57,500 nt of DNA from Prorocentrum cordatum. Its lineage: Eukaryota > Sar > Dinophyceae > Prorocentrales > Prorocentraceae. The notes under the pieces are model-generated. The model was not told the DNA's origin. It ran no database searches and saw only the letters and a list, made by a program, of their open reading frames with translations. This document shows positions 11,030 through 21,721 of this stretch, piece after piece. How positions within the stretch are numbered: the first letter of the stretch is position 1; each line of letters starts with the position of its first letter. The stretch lies in NCBI GenBank assembly GCA_963575745.1, contig CAUYUJ010009369.1, positions 67,501 to 125,000 on the forward strand, written 5' to 3'. The position numbers and the translations under genes are program-made.

Positions 11030-11200
11030 ATCCCGAAACATGCCAAAAGACCATCCTCAGGACTGCAGCGCCACGAATCAACATGACTGTTGTGTCTTGA
11101 CGATCCTGAGTCGTGCCAGAACACCATCCCTGGGACTTCGCAGCCGCAAGTCATCGTAACTGTTGTGCCCTGACAGTCCTGAATCGTTCCAACTTTACCA
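11030..11200 (+). repeat. Satellite S2, about 72-bp units
   Basis: At least two imperfect tandem units, each with CCTGAGTCGTGCCAGAACA-like and GGGACT...CGCA...AACTGTTGTG segments. The same units appear in reverse complement at 31140-31360, where they again adjoin satellite S. Confidence 0.65.
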
Positions 11201-11224
11201 TGTCTTGTGCGTTAGCCATGGGAA

Positions 11225-11760
11225 TCACTGGGGCTCTTGCGCATGTGTAAAACGGACGTGCGCGGCGCTACAGCCAGAACCATATGTTGAAAAATAACCG
11301 CCCTCAATCTGTGAAGCTCATCCAAAAATTTGAAGCGACTGTGCGCGGCGCTAAGGCGAGAACAACAGCTTGAAAAAGAACCGCTACCAATCAATGAGCC
11401 ACTTGCGAAGTGTCAGATCGAACGCGTGCGGCGCACAGGCAGGAACCACATGTTGAAAACTATTCGGCCTAGCGAATGCGTGCGGGGCTAGGACGAGAGC
11501 AACATTTTGAACACCGAACGGTTCTCAATCCGTGAGGCTGTTGCACACTTTGGAAACGAATGTGCGCGGCGCTAGAGGGAAACACAGATTTTGAAGTTGC
11601 AAATCAATCAATCCGTGCAGCCTTTTAGACCTGTTTAAGCCGAATGCGTGCGGCGCTAAAGCGAATCTTTCTTGAACACGACCGATCGGCAATCCGTGGA
11701 ACTCGGGCACCTGTTTGAAACGACTGCGCGCGGCGCTCAGGCATGAGCCACATTTAGGAA
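11225..11760 (+). repeat. Satellite S, about 85-bp units, array 1
   Basis: About seven imperfect tandem units marked by the recurring segment GTGCGCGGCGCTA (near 11260, 11345, 11430, 11485, 11565, 11650 and 11730), each followed by GCGAGAAC..CA...TTGAA and then CAATC.GTGA. The array recurs inverted at 30640-31115. Confidence 0.75.
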
Positions 11761-11955
11761 GCGGCCCGCCGGCCCTCTTTGGGAATGTTCGCAGTTTTCT
11801 GACAAGAGAACCGTGAGCGGCGCGAGAATCTCAGGCGGAACGCCGAGCCTGCCCTTCCGAGTGGCCTCGGGGTGCGACGGGGAGGAACTACTCACAAGGC
11901 GGAAGGAGTGGGACAGCCTTAAGAGGACGAGCGTGTGGAGGCTGACGCGGGTAAG

Positions 11956-12016
11956 GAGGAGGAGGAGGAGGAGGAGGAGGAGGAGGAGGAGGAGGAGGAG
12001 GAGGAGGAGGAGGAGG
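11956..12016. repeat. (GAG)n microsatellite
   Basis: Pure GAG repeat of about 60 bp. Confidence 0.97.
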
Positions 12017-12898
12017 ACAGAAGGGAAGAAAACGGACAGCGGAGCAGGAGGGGCGCATGATTGGCTCTCGCGAAGGTGCGGAACGCATGCGTACGACACC
12101 GACAACAACCGCTGCTGGGCAGGCGATCTTTCCGCCTCAAATGGGCAACGTCCGCGGCGATACCGACAGCGAGCCTGGCTCAAAACAGGCGGGGGCAGAC
12201 GTCGGTCCTTGCCCCGGCTTTTTTCGTACCCATCTCGCCCGTGCCGACACGAGGCGACGGCGACGGCGACGGGCAACCAGGGACGGCGGCGACGGGCGAC
12301 GGCGATGGGCAACGGATACCCTGACATCCGCCGATATCGTGTGTTTCAATCCGCGGCCCCAAGAGGTCCCTCTCCTTCGCCCGGGGCCACTTTTTCGCCT
12401 CCAGGGCAATTCTTGATGGCACCTGGGCCCGGAGATGGCTCCCGAGGGCCCAAACTCGAAAAAAGAACGCCTCGAATTCAGAGAATAAGAAAATGTATGA
12501 TTGGTTCGCCTTGGGGCACTTTTTTACGCCGCCCGGGCCCGAAGGCGGCCCCCGAGTGCCGAAATCGAGGAAAAACGCCCCGGATTAAGAACACGTTCTT
12601 GTCAGCGGCAACTTGAAGCTAAGAAACGGTAGAGACAGCCGAAGAATGCATCGGAGCCGGCTTGGGCAAAAGGGGAGAGGGAAGGGCGCGGAGGGGGGAG
12701 GAAACCACGGGCGGCGGAGCACGCAAAGGGCGTGCAGATCCTGTACGTGTGTGCCGCAGCGCGGGCGTACACGGGCAGCGTATGCGCATCGTCGGAGCTC
12801 CCCGCCGTCGCTCGGACGCCCAGTCCCCATGCATTTTTGGACTTCGTGCGTGGATTTCTTCGCAGGACGGTCCAAGATGCTCCCTGATGGTCCTTGCC

Positions 12899-13143
12899 TT
12901 TGTGGGCCCTAGAAACGGCAGGGCCGTTTTTTCACCGTTTCCCCAAAAATGCCCCTTGAAAATGGAAACGGCAAAAAAACGGCGACCGGAAACGGCAAAA
13001 CAACGGCTCCAGGATTGGAGCCGGAGCCGGAACCGGTCCAAAAACGGCGACGGAGCCGGTAAAACAACGGCGTCGGAACCGGCAAACAAACGGCAAACCG
13101 GAACCGGTGAACAAACGGCCCTGTCGTTTCCAGGGCCCACTAA
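12899..13143. mobile_element. Family L TIR element
   Basis: About 245 bp with 41-bp imperfect terminal inverted repeats. Left: TGTGGGCCCTAGAAACGGCA then GGGCCGTTTTTTCACCG. Reverse complement of right: AGTGGGCCCTGGAAACGACA then GGGCCGTTTGTTCACCG. The interior is made of AAACGGC and CCGGAACCGG repeats. A roughly 43-bp direct repeat (GCTCGGACGCCCAGTCCC and following) lies on each side, at about 12812 and 13302. Confidence 0.65.
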
Positions 13144-13399
13144 GTCTGGGGGTCGACGATCTGAAGAAAACGTGAGATCTTGGGGATGGTTCCGTCTCCT
13201 CCGGGTTTCGGGGCACCCGTCCCTGCCTAGAGGGGGGGCGGGCGCGCTGGCAGAGTCAACGTTACCCTGCCTTGGTGGGGGTTTGAGAATGTTCTGTCGC
13301 TCGGACGCCCAGTCCCCGTGCATTTTTGGACTTCGTGCGCGTGCCGAGAAGAAACGCACATGTCCGACCAAAGCCGAGAGACCGGGGGCGGACGGCGGC

Positions 13400-13560
13400 G
13401 GCAGGGACGGGCGCTGGCGACGGGCGGCGGGAGACGTCGGCGACGGCGGGCGGCGTCGACGGCGAGGGAGCCTAGCTCGCGGGGGCGGCGGCGAGAGGCG
13501 AGCGCTTGCACGGCGGGGGGGCATAGCTAACGTTTTTGTTTGTTTGTTTATGTGTGTGTA
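13400..13560. other. CGGCGG-rich stretch, no gene
   Basis: Imperfect GGCGGC/GACGGC repeats, then a short GTTTGTTTG run into AT-rich sequence. No coding signal recognised. Confidence 0.5.
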
Positions 13561-13633
13561 TCCTTATCTAACTGTATACAATACACATATATAAACCACA
13601 CAGAAGCTGCACGTATATATATATATATATATA

Positions 13634-13673
13634 CTAGAACCACGCGCGCGCTTCGCGCGCGCTTAGGTTCTAG
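13634..13673. repeat. Strong hairpin beside a (TA)n tract
   Basis: CTAGAACC at 13634-13641 pairs with GGTTCTAG at 13666-13673. Between them GCGCGC and a second GCGCGC flank a TT, extending the stem. A (TA)n tract (13614-13633) ends immediately to the left. Confidence 0.75.
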
Positions 13674-13779
13674 CTAGGAGGCGAGCTTGAGTCAACGAAA
13701 GTCGCAGGGAAGGGGGCAGGGGGAAGAAGGCCAGAGAGCGCTGAAGGATACAAATACTGGAACCCTCTTGTGATTTTGT

Positions 13780-15250
13780 GGGGGGCCTCGTCCGGCCGCT
13801 CGCTGGGAGTTTGACGTAGCTTCTCGGGAGCCTCTGAACCTGTCGGGGGCCTCCTGGAAGCAGGTTCGAAGCATTTTGGGGGCCGATTTGGGGCTTCTCG
13901 GGGCCTCCTTTGGGCCTCTTGGGGGTCTCCTGGGGCCTCTTGAGGGGCCTCCTTGGGGCCTCCTGGCGGCCTCTTGGGGCGGAAGGCTCGAGCTTGCGGT
14001 TCGTGGTCCCCCTCTGGGCCCCCTCTTGGGCCCGTCTTGGGGCCCTCTTGGGCCATCTTGGGCGCCTCTTGGGCCGTCTTGGGGCCCTCTTGGGCTGTCC
14101 TGGGGCCCTCTTGGAAGCTTCTTGGGCCGTCTTGGGGCGGTCTTGGAGGCCTCTTGGGCCGTCTTGGACGCGGTGAAAGCCCAAGATGCGAACATGCGAA
14201 AAATATACGTTTTCCCATAGGAATGGCACGATTTTTGTTTCTTGGACCTCTCTTGGGGTGCCTCTCGGAACGTCTTGGGCTGATTTTGGAAGCCTTTTGG
14301 CGCCTCTGGGCGGCGTTTTGGCGCCTCCTGGGATATGTTGGGCCGGAAGCTCGGAATTCGAGAGTGGCTTTCTCCTTCTGGGACCCCTCTCGAAGTCGTC
14401 TTGGGGTTCTCTTGGGCCGTCTTGGGGCCGTCCTGAGCCACTCGTGCGCAGCCTTGGAGCGCTCCCGGAGGCCTCCTAGGCCGTCTTGGAGGCCTCTTGG
14501 GCCGTCTTGGACGCGGTGAAAGCCCAAGATGCGAACATGCGAAAAATATACGTTTTCCCATAGGAATGGCACGATTTTTGTTTCTTGGACCTCTCTTGGG
14601 GTGCCTCTCGGAACGTCTTGGGCTGATTTTGGAAGCCTTTTGGCGCCTCTTGGCTGCATTTTGGCGCCTCCTGGAGCCTCTTGGGCCGGAAGCTCGGAAT
14701 TCGATGTTGGCTTTCTCCGTCTGGGACCCCTCTCGAACTCGTCTTGGGGCTCTCTTGGGCCCGTCTTGGGGCCCTCTTGGGCCATCTTGGGCGCCTCTTG
14801 GGCCGTCTTGGGGCCCTCTTGGGCTGTCCTGGGGCCCTCTTGGAAGCTTCTTGGGCCGTCTTGGGGCGGTCTTGGGCGCCTCTTGGGCCGTCCTGTAACG
14901 TCGGAAAGCCCAAAAGACAACTTTGTTGAAAATGTACGTTTTACGAAGGGAATGGGCAAATTTTTGCGTCTAGGGGCCCTCTTGGGACGCATGTTGGAGG
15001 CTTCTTGGGGCCTCTTGGGGGCGTCCTTGGACGTCTGGAGGCCATCTTCAGCATCTTGGAGCCCTCTTGGAGGCCTCTTGGAAGTTTCTTGGGCCGTCTT
15101 GGGCGCTTCTGGGGCCGTCTTGTCTGACCGGGGAGGCCTCCGGCAAGCCCCGACGAGCCTCCGGGCCCCCCGGAGCCCACATTTGCGGTCGGGGTCCCGG
15201 CCCCGGGCCCCTGGACCCGGTGCGCCGTTATATGTATATATATATATATA

Positions 15251-15299
<49 letters not shown>

Positions 15300-16130
15300 G
15301 TAGAGAGAGAAGACTGCAGTGGCGCTTCGCCCCATACCTCCTTGTGGCCTTTTCCGGCATTGTCGCTATAGTAATGTTCTTCGTTATCCTTCCTCCATGC
15401 TTCTTTTTCCTCATTGTCGCCATGCCCTGCGCATTCTCCCCATCCTCCTCTGCTCTTTTTTGCGGAGACTCCTCCTTGGAGAGCCTCTGCGGGCCTCACA
15501 AAAGTTGTTTCAGGCTTTCTTAAGGCCTTCTGGAAGCCTCCTGGGCGTACTCCTGGGCGTATTCTCGGGGCCTCTGGGGGCTTCCTCGGACCACCCTGCC
15601 TCCAACCGCGGCCTCCCTGAACGACCCGGTCACGACTTGGAATGCTTCGGAGGGTGTCTTGGGGCCGTCTTGGGCCGCCATGGGGCTCTCTGAGGGCCAT
15701 CTTGGACTCGTGTTGTGCCGTTTTGGGGCTCTCTTGGACTGCCTGGAAGCCCTTTCGGATGGTTGTGGGGCGATTTGGGAGCCTCCCAGGCAGCTTCGGA
15801 CGCCCAGACGACAGCCGTCTTGGAGCGTCGGGAAGCCGAAAAGAGGAGAACCCCACAATTCACAAAAACCAGCATAACATCAATGATTTTTGCCTCTTGG
15901 AGCCTTCTTCGGAGTGCTCTTGGAGGCCTCTTTGGGGCCGTCCTGGAGGCCTCTTGGGCCATCTTGAGGTCACGTCGGTCACTCTTGGAGCGCTCTTGTG
16001 CTGCCTTGGGGGTCTCTGGGACGTCTCCGATGGCCCCCCTGATCGCCCTATAGGTGTGCTGGGATGGCCTGGCGAAACGCCCTGCGAGGCCCGGGGGGCC
16101 GCTTCGAGGCCCGTCCGGAGGGTCCCAAAG
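13780..16130. repeat. 12-bp minisatellite block with higher-order modules (CTTGGGGCCTCT orientation)
   Basis: About 2.3 kb of degenerate 12-mer (consensus near CTTGGGGCCTCT), interrupted at 15.2-15.5 kb by TA, GA and unique sequence. Embedded conserved cores include ATACGTTTTCCCATAGGAAT. One module of about 165 bp at 14140-14308 is repeated, apparently identically, at 14483-14651 (offset 343). A second stretch of about 120 bp near 14030 recurs near 14760. The minus strand stays open for 728 codons (15856-13670), giving PKRPPR/TAQEGPK-type repeats. This may only reflect the lack of stops in the repeat; I do not call it a gene. Confidence 0.75.
15232..15312. repeat. (TA)n followed by (GA)n
   Basis: Alternating TA for about 20 bp, then about 55 bp of GA. 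Confidence 0.95.
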
Positions 16131-16139
16131 CCCAGTTCC

Positions 16140-16209
16140 CCGGAGTCCGCTTTTTTTTTTTTTTGGGGGGGGGTCCCCCCGCCCGGGCTTATAAAAATAT
16201 AGGAAGAGG

Positions 16210-16259
<50 letters not shown>

Positions 16260-16430
16260 TCTATGCATATATATACATATATATATATATATAGATACAT
16301 AAACATTGACTTTTGGAGGTCTGCGTGGATGTCTCTTGGATCGGCGCTGGAATTCCCCTCTCTGGGGTCCCTCGCCCGGGCTTATAAAAAATATAAGACG
16401 AAGAATATGTCATACATACTAATCTCATCC
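16140..16430. repeat. (AT)n tract flanked by repeated CCCGGGCTTATAAAA motifs
   Basis: CGCCCGGGCTTATAAAAATA at about 16179 recurs at about 16374. Between them is a long (AT)n (16212-16256) and a degenerate left arm of family E (16305-16350, GTCTGCGTGGATGTCTCTTG). The TATAAAA strings belong to this repeat and are not taken as promoters. Confidence 0.65.
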
Positions 16431-16454
16431 GCGATGGCGCCCGTGACTGGCCCC

Positions 16455-16990
16455 GCCCCCGAATTGTCAAAGAGGGCCCAACGTCGCCCCAAGATCGCTC
16501 CAACATGGCCCCAGGATGACCCAAGAGGCCTCCAAGACGCCACGAGGCCTCCAGAAGGCCTCCCAAGAGGGCACCAATGGGCACACATCTGTGATGTTCA
16601 CGACAAGTTGGTGTTCTCGCCCGTGCGGCTTTATGACGCTCCAAGACGCCCCAAGAGGCGCCTAGGACAACCCGAGACCGGCCCAAGAGGCCTCCAAGAG
16701 GGCCCCAAGAAGGCCTCACATGGCCCCAAGACGGCGCAAGAGGCGCCCAAAACGGGCCAAGAGGGCTCCCAAACAGCCCCAGAATGGAGTCCAAGAGAGG
16801 GAACACGAACCGAAAATCCAAGCCTTCCGCCCCAGGAGGCTCCCAGGAGGCCCCAGGAGGCTCCCAGGATGCGCCAAGACGTCCCCAAGGGGCCCCCAAG
16901 GGGTCCAAGAGAGGCCCCAAAGCGGCCCGCAAGGGACCTCAAAAATTCTTCCCAGAGCGCCCACGAGGCCCCTCACGAGATCCCGACGAA
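16455..16990. repeat. 12-bp minisatellite block, opposite orientation
   Basis: Degenerate CCAAGAGGCCCC units, the complement of the 13.8-16.1 kb block. It includes the inverted form of one of that block's cores (GAACACGAACCGAAAATCC). Confidence 0.75.
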
Positions 16991-17039
16991 CATCCAATAG
17001 GCTTTGTATATCCACAGCCCAGGCACGGTGGCGGGATGG

Positions 17040-17640
17040 GCCGCAGGCCATTCTATATGTAGGTTGTTATGTATGTATGTATGCATGCATGTATGTATGA
17101 CTGTTTTTTGATACATACATGTAGGTGTTTGGCCATCTTGTACTACGTCATGTTAAACAACCGTATTTTAATTGGTAATACATTGCGTACGCATGTATCC
17201 ATGATGGGTGTGCATACGGTACGATACTCTATCACAACGTGATATATCATATTCAATTCTACTCGATTGCATTTCAGGGTATTAGGCCATCGCCCAGCAT
17301 CCCACTATAATACATTATATTGTATTGCGTTGCGTAATATATGTTGTATAGCCGGTTATGGTCATGGTATATGATCATTCGTTCGTGTATCATGTTCCAT
17401 GTTCTGCTTCATCGCGAGCTACCACATTGTACTATGTCATAACACAATCGAATACATTAAGCTATTACATATCATATTTTAGTACATGGTAGCATTTTAT
17501 ATTATATTACGATGCATCATGTTCAATGTTTAACCCGATTCGATTATACTGCATTGTAGTGTTCGAGGCTACATCGTAGTTTGTTATAGAAAACGTATAT
17601 TCTATTTCATCGTACTAGAGTGTACGTTGTGGGGTTGTAT
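17040..17640. other. AT-rich island, no gene
   Basis: About 600 bp clearly AT-richer than the rest of the window. It starts with a TATG/CATG run (17055-17100) and continues as non-repetitive sequence with stops in all frames. Sharp composition edges on both sides. Confidence 0.7.
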
Positions 17641-17659
17641 TGCCACATCTCTTCACACG

Positions 17660-18244
17660 ATAATCCCACCAGCCCTCTGGGCGTCGGTGGTTTAGAGCGT
17701 TTCCTCTTCCACCCCTCCCTCTTCCCCTTCGGGGAGGGGTTTACCCCTCCCCCTACCCCCTCCCCACTGACCTGGACAGGAGGGGCGGGGAGCGGTCAGA
17801 GCGTCCAAAACGGCCTCGGCGAGGAAGCCAAAATTATTGATTTTACTATGGTTTGGGCACCATTTTGGCCTTGTGAGGGGGCAACGCTAATTAAGGCTCC
17901 CCTCTTCTTCGATCGATTTCCTCCACGATGGCCGCAAGAGGCCCCCAGGATGCCCCAAGAGGCCGCAGGATGGCCCCAAGATGGCCCCAAGAGGCCCCCC
18001 AAGAGGCCCCCAGGAGGCCCCCAAGAGACCCCCAAGAGGCCCCAAGAGACCCCCCAGAGGCACCCAAGGTGCTCCCAGAGGCCCCAAGATGGCCCCAAGA
18101 GGCCCCAAGAGGCCCCCAGGAGGCCCCAAAGAGGATCCCGAACGGCCCACAGAGGCCCCCCCGAGGCACCCAAGACGCCGAAAAGCCCCTCAGGACGACC
18201 CTCTACTCGCCTGGGCGTCGTTTCTGGACGGGCTGGTGGGGATA
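17660..18244 (+). mobile_element. Family M minisatellite-cored TIR element, copy 1
   Basis: Left end ATAATCCCACCAGCCC; reverse complement of the right end GTATCCCCACCAGCCC. Inside are a pyrimidine-rich head with CCCCTACCCCCTCCCC, a short unique core (AATTATTGATTTTACTATGG) and a CCAAGAGGCCCC minisatellite (17930-18180). A plus-strand open frame spans the element but has no recognised domain. The same organisation recurs at 54996-56016. Confidence 0.6.
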
Positions 18245-18575
18245 CGCGAAGCGTCTAGAATCAATATTTCATATATTCTTGCAAATTACTTTCTATTCAC
18301 TTCTATTTGATTCTAGTCGAGTCTATTCTATTGTGGTCTGTTACATTACAAAATATACTAGTATGTTGTATCATATTAATGTATACTAAATCACATGGTG
18401 TATGAACGCCCCGTGTAGATACTGCTTATGCTATTCGCGATGACGCCCGTGACCGGCCCCACCACTCTTCTACCCCCCTCACTTCCCAAACGACGCCGGC
18501 GCGAATCGTGACGCGACCGGCCCCCTCCCCACCCCCCTCCTCTGGCCACGCCCGTTATCGCCAGGGGGTGCAGGA
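18245..18575. other. AT-rich then GC-rich spacer
   Basis: 18245-18415 is AT-rich (TTCTATTCTATT, ATACTAGTATGTTG). After it, CGCGATGACGCCCGTGACCG (18437) repeats a stretch near 16430. No gene recognised. Confidence 0.5.
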
Positions 18576-18668
18576 ACGGTCTCTTAGCCGGCGCGCCTCT
18601 GGCGCCAAGGGCAGCGCTGGAGGCGGCGCCAGGGGCGGCCCAGCGCCGACGCGAGACATCCGCGCGGA
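18575..18668. mobile_element. Family E fragment (right half)
   Basis: GGCGGCGCCAGGGGCGGCCC followed by CCAGCGCCGACGCGAGACAT and CCGCGCGGA resembles the right half of the family E elements at 26.83, 43.88 and 57.27 kb. Confidence 0.45.
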
Positions 18669-18669
18669 C

Positions 18670-19290
18670 TGATGTCCAATGATCTCCGAAATCCTGGTGG
18701 CGTCTCGTTGCGAGCCAGGCGCTTTCGCCGGGTCTCCAGCCCCGGGGGCCCTTGCAGATCGATCCGGCTCGAAACCTGGTGCAGGAAGATGGGTCGGAAT
18801 ATGTTTTGCCTCGCTGGGATCGGCTCGTGGGCTGCTAAGGGGATTGGGGGTTTCTCAAAGGATGCCAGGGTGGGTTATATCTGACCGACCCTAACTTTTA
18901 AGTCGGGTACAAATGATCTACGTGGCCACTGGGGCTTGGATGAATTCGCCAAGTGGGCGGAGCCCACTGTGCCCAGATCGTGAACCCCTCTAACCCACTT
19001 GGGGCATAGGAGGCGGGGATGGGGAGGAGGAGCTGAGAAGGCAGCGGACGGGATCCACCATAGCTGGGGGGCAGCAGGTTCTCCGAGTTTAGCAATGATG
19101 GCATGCAGGGCGGAGGCGTTCGCTGCACGCGGCTGGGCGCCCGCGAGCTGGTCCCCGTGGGTCACCACAGTCTTGAACGCAAATATGGAAACATATGGAG
19201 AGCATCTGAGACTAAAGAAACGTATGGAAGACACGGACGCAGAGCCCCATCGCGTCGGAGCGGGAGTGCGGGCAGCAGACGGGGTGGGGA
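18670..19290. other. Intergenic, no gene recognised
   Basis: Unique-looking sequence. Several overlapping open frames of 70-140 codons on both strands have no recognisable motif. I cannot support a gene. Confidence 0.4.
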
Positions 19291-19490
19291 GGAACAGCGA
19301 GGAGGGAACGGCGAGGAGCGAGGAGGGAGCGAGGAGCAGCGAGGAGGGAGCGAGGAGCAGCGAGGGAGCAAGGAGGGAGCGAGGAGGGAGCGAGGAGCAG
19401 CGCGGAGGGCAGCGAGGAGGGTAGCGAGGAGGGAGCGAGGAGGGCAGCGAGCGTGAGTGTGAGCAGTGAGGGGCAGCGAGGAGGGAGCCG
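19290..19490. repeat. GAGGAGGGAGCGAGGAGCAGC minisatellite-like run
   Basis: Imperfect purine-rich repeats built from GAGGAGGGAGC and GAGGAGCAGC units, about 200 bp. Confidence 0.8.
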
Positions 19491-19696
19491 GCAGCGTGGG
19501 CGTCAGCGCGCAGGCGCGCAGGCGCCCGCGGCGGCGCACGCGCGCTCCGAGGCGTCCGCGGCCGCCCCCTTCGTCGGCGTCTCCGTCAGGGCCGCCTCTC
19601 GGGGGCGTGCCGCTCGGGCAAGGCGGAAAGCCGGGACGAGGATCCGCCAGCCCCCGGCTTGCCGGGGGGTGGAAAGGCGTGTGAGACATTTGGCTG

Positions 19697-19762
19697 TCCC
19701 CCTCCTCCCCCTCCTCCTCCTCCTCCTCCTCCTCCTCCTCCTCCTCCTCCTCCTCCTCCTCC
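19697..19762. repeat. (CTC)n microsatellite
   Basis: Nearly pure CTC repeat of about 65 bp. Confidence 0.97.
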
Positions 19763-19879
19763 ATTCCTTTTCCATAAATCCTCTGCTATCCCTCCGCCCC
19801 CCCCCCTCAGGGTCCAACATCTGATTAGAGGGGTGTGTGGGGGTGGGGGGCACGAGCTCGTCAACCATCCCAGGGGCTG

Positions 19880-20545
19880 CCTGGAGCCGCCCAAAAAGCT
19901 CCAAGGCAGCCCAACAGGGCCCAGACAGAGCGCCAAGACAGTGGAAGAGAGCGTCATGACGGCCCAGGGTAGCCCAGCCCCGCGACGATCCAAGATGGCT
20001 TCAAGATAGCCCACGAGGCACGAGGCCCCCAATACAGCCCAAAAGCGCCTCCAGAGGATCGCCGAGAGGGCTCCTAGAAGTCAAAGTCGTACCATCCCAT
20101 TGGAAGAACGTGCGTTTTCAGCATATTCGCATTTTACATTTTGACAGCGAACACGACGGTCCAAGTGGCCCCCAAGATCGTCCCAAGACAGCCTATGATG
20201 CCTCCAAGAGCGCCCCAAGACGGCCCAAGAGGGCCCAAAGACAGCCCGGACAGCCCCAGTGCCACCGAAGACGGCCCAAGACAGCCTCTGGAGGGCCCCA
20301 AGAGGTCTCCAAGAAAGTCCTAGAGGGGAAATGCGAGCTAACATTTCGAGCCTTCCCCACCGAGATGGCCCCTCGAGCTCCCCAGAGGCCCCCGAGGGCC
20401 CTCGAAGAGGTCACAAAAGGCCTCCAAGACACTCCCAAGAAGCCCCCAGAGGCCCCCACGAGGCCACAAAAAGCATCCCACATGCTCCCAAGATATTCCA
20501 AGAGGCCCCAGAGATACGTCCCAAGAGACCCTTCGATTCATCCAC
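19880..20545. repeat. 12-bp minisatellite block (CCAAGA orientation) with conserved core
   Basis: Degenerate GGCCCCAAGACAGCC units. The segment 20083-20140 (CATCCCATTGGAAGAACGTG and following) is a diverged inverted copy of the core at 14172-14235. Confidence 0.7.
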
Positions 20546-20705
20546 GAGGCTCCTGACCCAAGACATAACTTCCACTATCGTCTCCAACAATCACTCCTTG
20601 TGGGGGTCGGCGGAATGGCGCAAGCTCCTTGAACAGCATCGGGTGAGGATAAATCGAGAATCTCTGAGATCTGACGGCTCTGGAGGATGTCTCGGGCGCC
20701 ACGGC

Positions 20706-20762
20706 CTTCTCAGAGCGTTCCGGGACGCTCTGAGACCGTTCCGGAACGCTCTGGAACGGATG
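20706..20762. repeat. GCGTTCC inverted repeats
   Basis: CAGAGCGTTCCGGGACGCTC forms a hairpin, followed by GTTCCGGAACGCTCTGGAAC, a second palindromic arrangement. Confidence 0.6.
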
Positions 20763-20818
20763 TGTCCTCGTCCCAACCCAGTCCGATCTCGGGGATCTTC
20801 TTACCCTGGTCGATCCTG

Positions 20819-20943
20819 ACCTGGGTCAGTCAGGCTCTGCAGGATCCTGCAAGATCATGCAGGATCCTGCACCCACGCCTGGGCCAATCCGGCCCCGGCC
20901 CTGCAAGATCGTGCAAGATCCGGCGCTCTGGCTGACCCCCGTT
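20819..20943. mobile_element. Family I TIR element, uninterrupted copy
   Basis: About 125 bp. Left CTGGGTCAGTCAGGCTCTG, right CGCTCTGGCTGACCCCCG, an imperfect inverted pair. The interior repeats GCAGGATCCTGC and GCAAGATC. It provides the reference for the interrupted copy at 26.76 kb. Confidence 0.65.
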
Positions 20944-21004
20944 GGCTTGTGCTCCCGTCTCGGGCGTTGGCAGAACTAGGCTTAGTGGGACCTGGTCTAC
21001 TTAT

Positions 21005-21180
21005 ATTCAGGAGGGAAAAAGTACACAGGCACAACGAATCGTCGACCCCCAGAAAATATGGGAAAATATGGAAAGTGGTGGGGAAGACAAAATCCGACAA
21101 AATATGGGAAAATATAAGGAATTCTTGTATTTGTGTGTATTTATTTGTGTGTGCCAGGGCCCCTTCACATATGTACTGGG
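21005..21180 (-). repeat. Dispersed repeat K, copy 2 (inverted)
   Basis: Reverse complement is collinear with 9502-9655. The plus strand shows two GGGAAAATAT motifs (21060, 21108) and TTGTGTGTGCCAGGGCCCCT at the far end. Confidence 0.6.
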
Positions 21181-21309
21181 GGACGCCCCCCCCCCGCCTC
21201 GTTCAACCAACCGGGACTGCCGTCACCCGCACAAGCACCAGCTGTCGTTGAGTGCCTCTGGCCAATTCAAGGGCTCCGGGGCCCCACTACTGACCGGGTC
21301 CCCTTACCT

Positions 21310-21470
21310 TTCAGTCGGGCGTGTCCCCCTGCAGGGGGCTTTTGGGCGAGAAATGAAAATACTAAAAAGATTCCCCCCACATGGGCAACAATGATCAAAA
21401 TATCGTCCCCAGACTTTTTTTAAATACTATTTTTGAAGATTCCTCCTGTAGAGGGACAGGCCCGACTTAA
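21310..21470. mobile_element. Family A MITE, copy A1
   Basis: 161 bp. Left end TTCAGTCGGGC, right end GCCCGACTTAA. The inverted match continues for about 28 bp (GTGTCCCCCTGCAGG against CTGTCCCTCTACAGG). Exact 8-bp direct repeats CCTTACCT abut both ends (21302-21309 and 21471-21478). The interior contains the family signature CGTCCCCAGACT and TACTATTTTTGAAGATTCCT. No coding capacity. An 8-bp duplication is typical of hAT-like transposases; the assignment is inference. Confidence 0.85.
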
Positions 21471-21721
21471 CCTTACCTGGGGCCCTGGCCATTCGGGAGC
21501 GGCCAGGAGGGGGGTGTCCAAGAGGGGCGTGTGCAAATCATGACCGGCGGCATGTGCGCGGCCCAGCGGGGGGGCCAGGGACGTCGTGAAAGAAGAAGCG
21601 GCGCCACGCAATCTGGGGAAATATCAGGGCCCACGCCATGAGATCCCCCCCCCCCCCTAGTCACCACCCCCCTCTTTGCCGCCCCCGAGGCTACACCCGA
21701 CCGTCTCTTGAGGCCCCGTCC

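Noticed and set aside
13670-15856. 728-codon Pro/Lys/Arg-rich minus frame as a gene
   Set aside because: Composed of the 12-bp minisatellite. Kept as an observation, not as a gene.
16179-16396. TATAAAA promoter pair
   Set aside because: Both strings are part of a duplicated repeat next to (AT)n, with no gene downstream.
17850-17880. Second spliced-leader-like string (CCATTTTGG in ACCATTTTGGCC)
   Set aside because: Only the 9-10 central bases match, and both ends differ from the leader.
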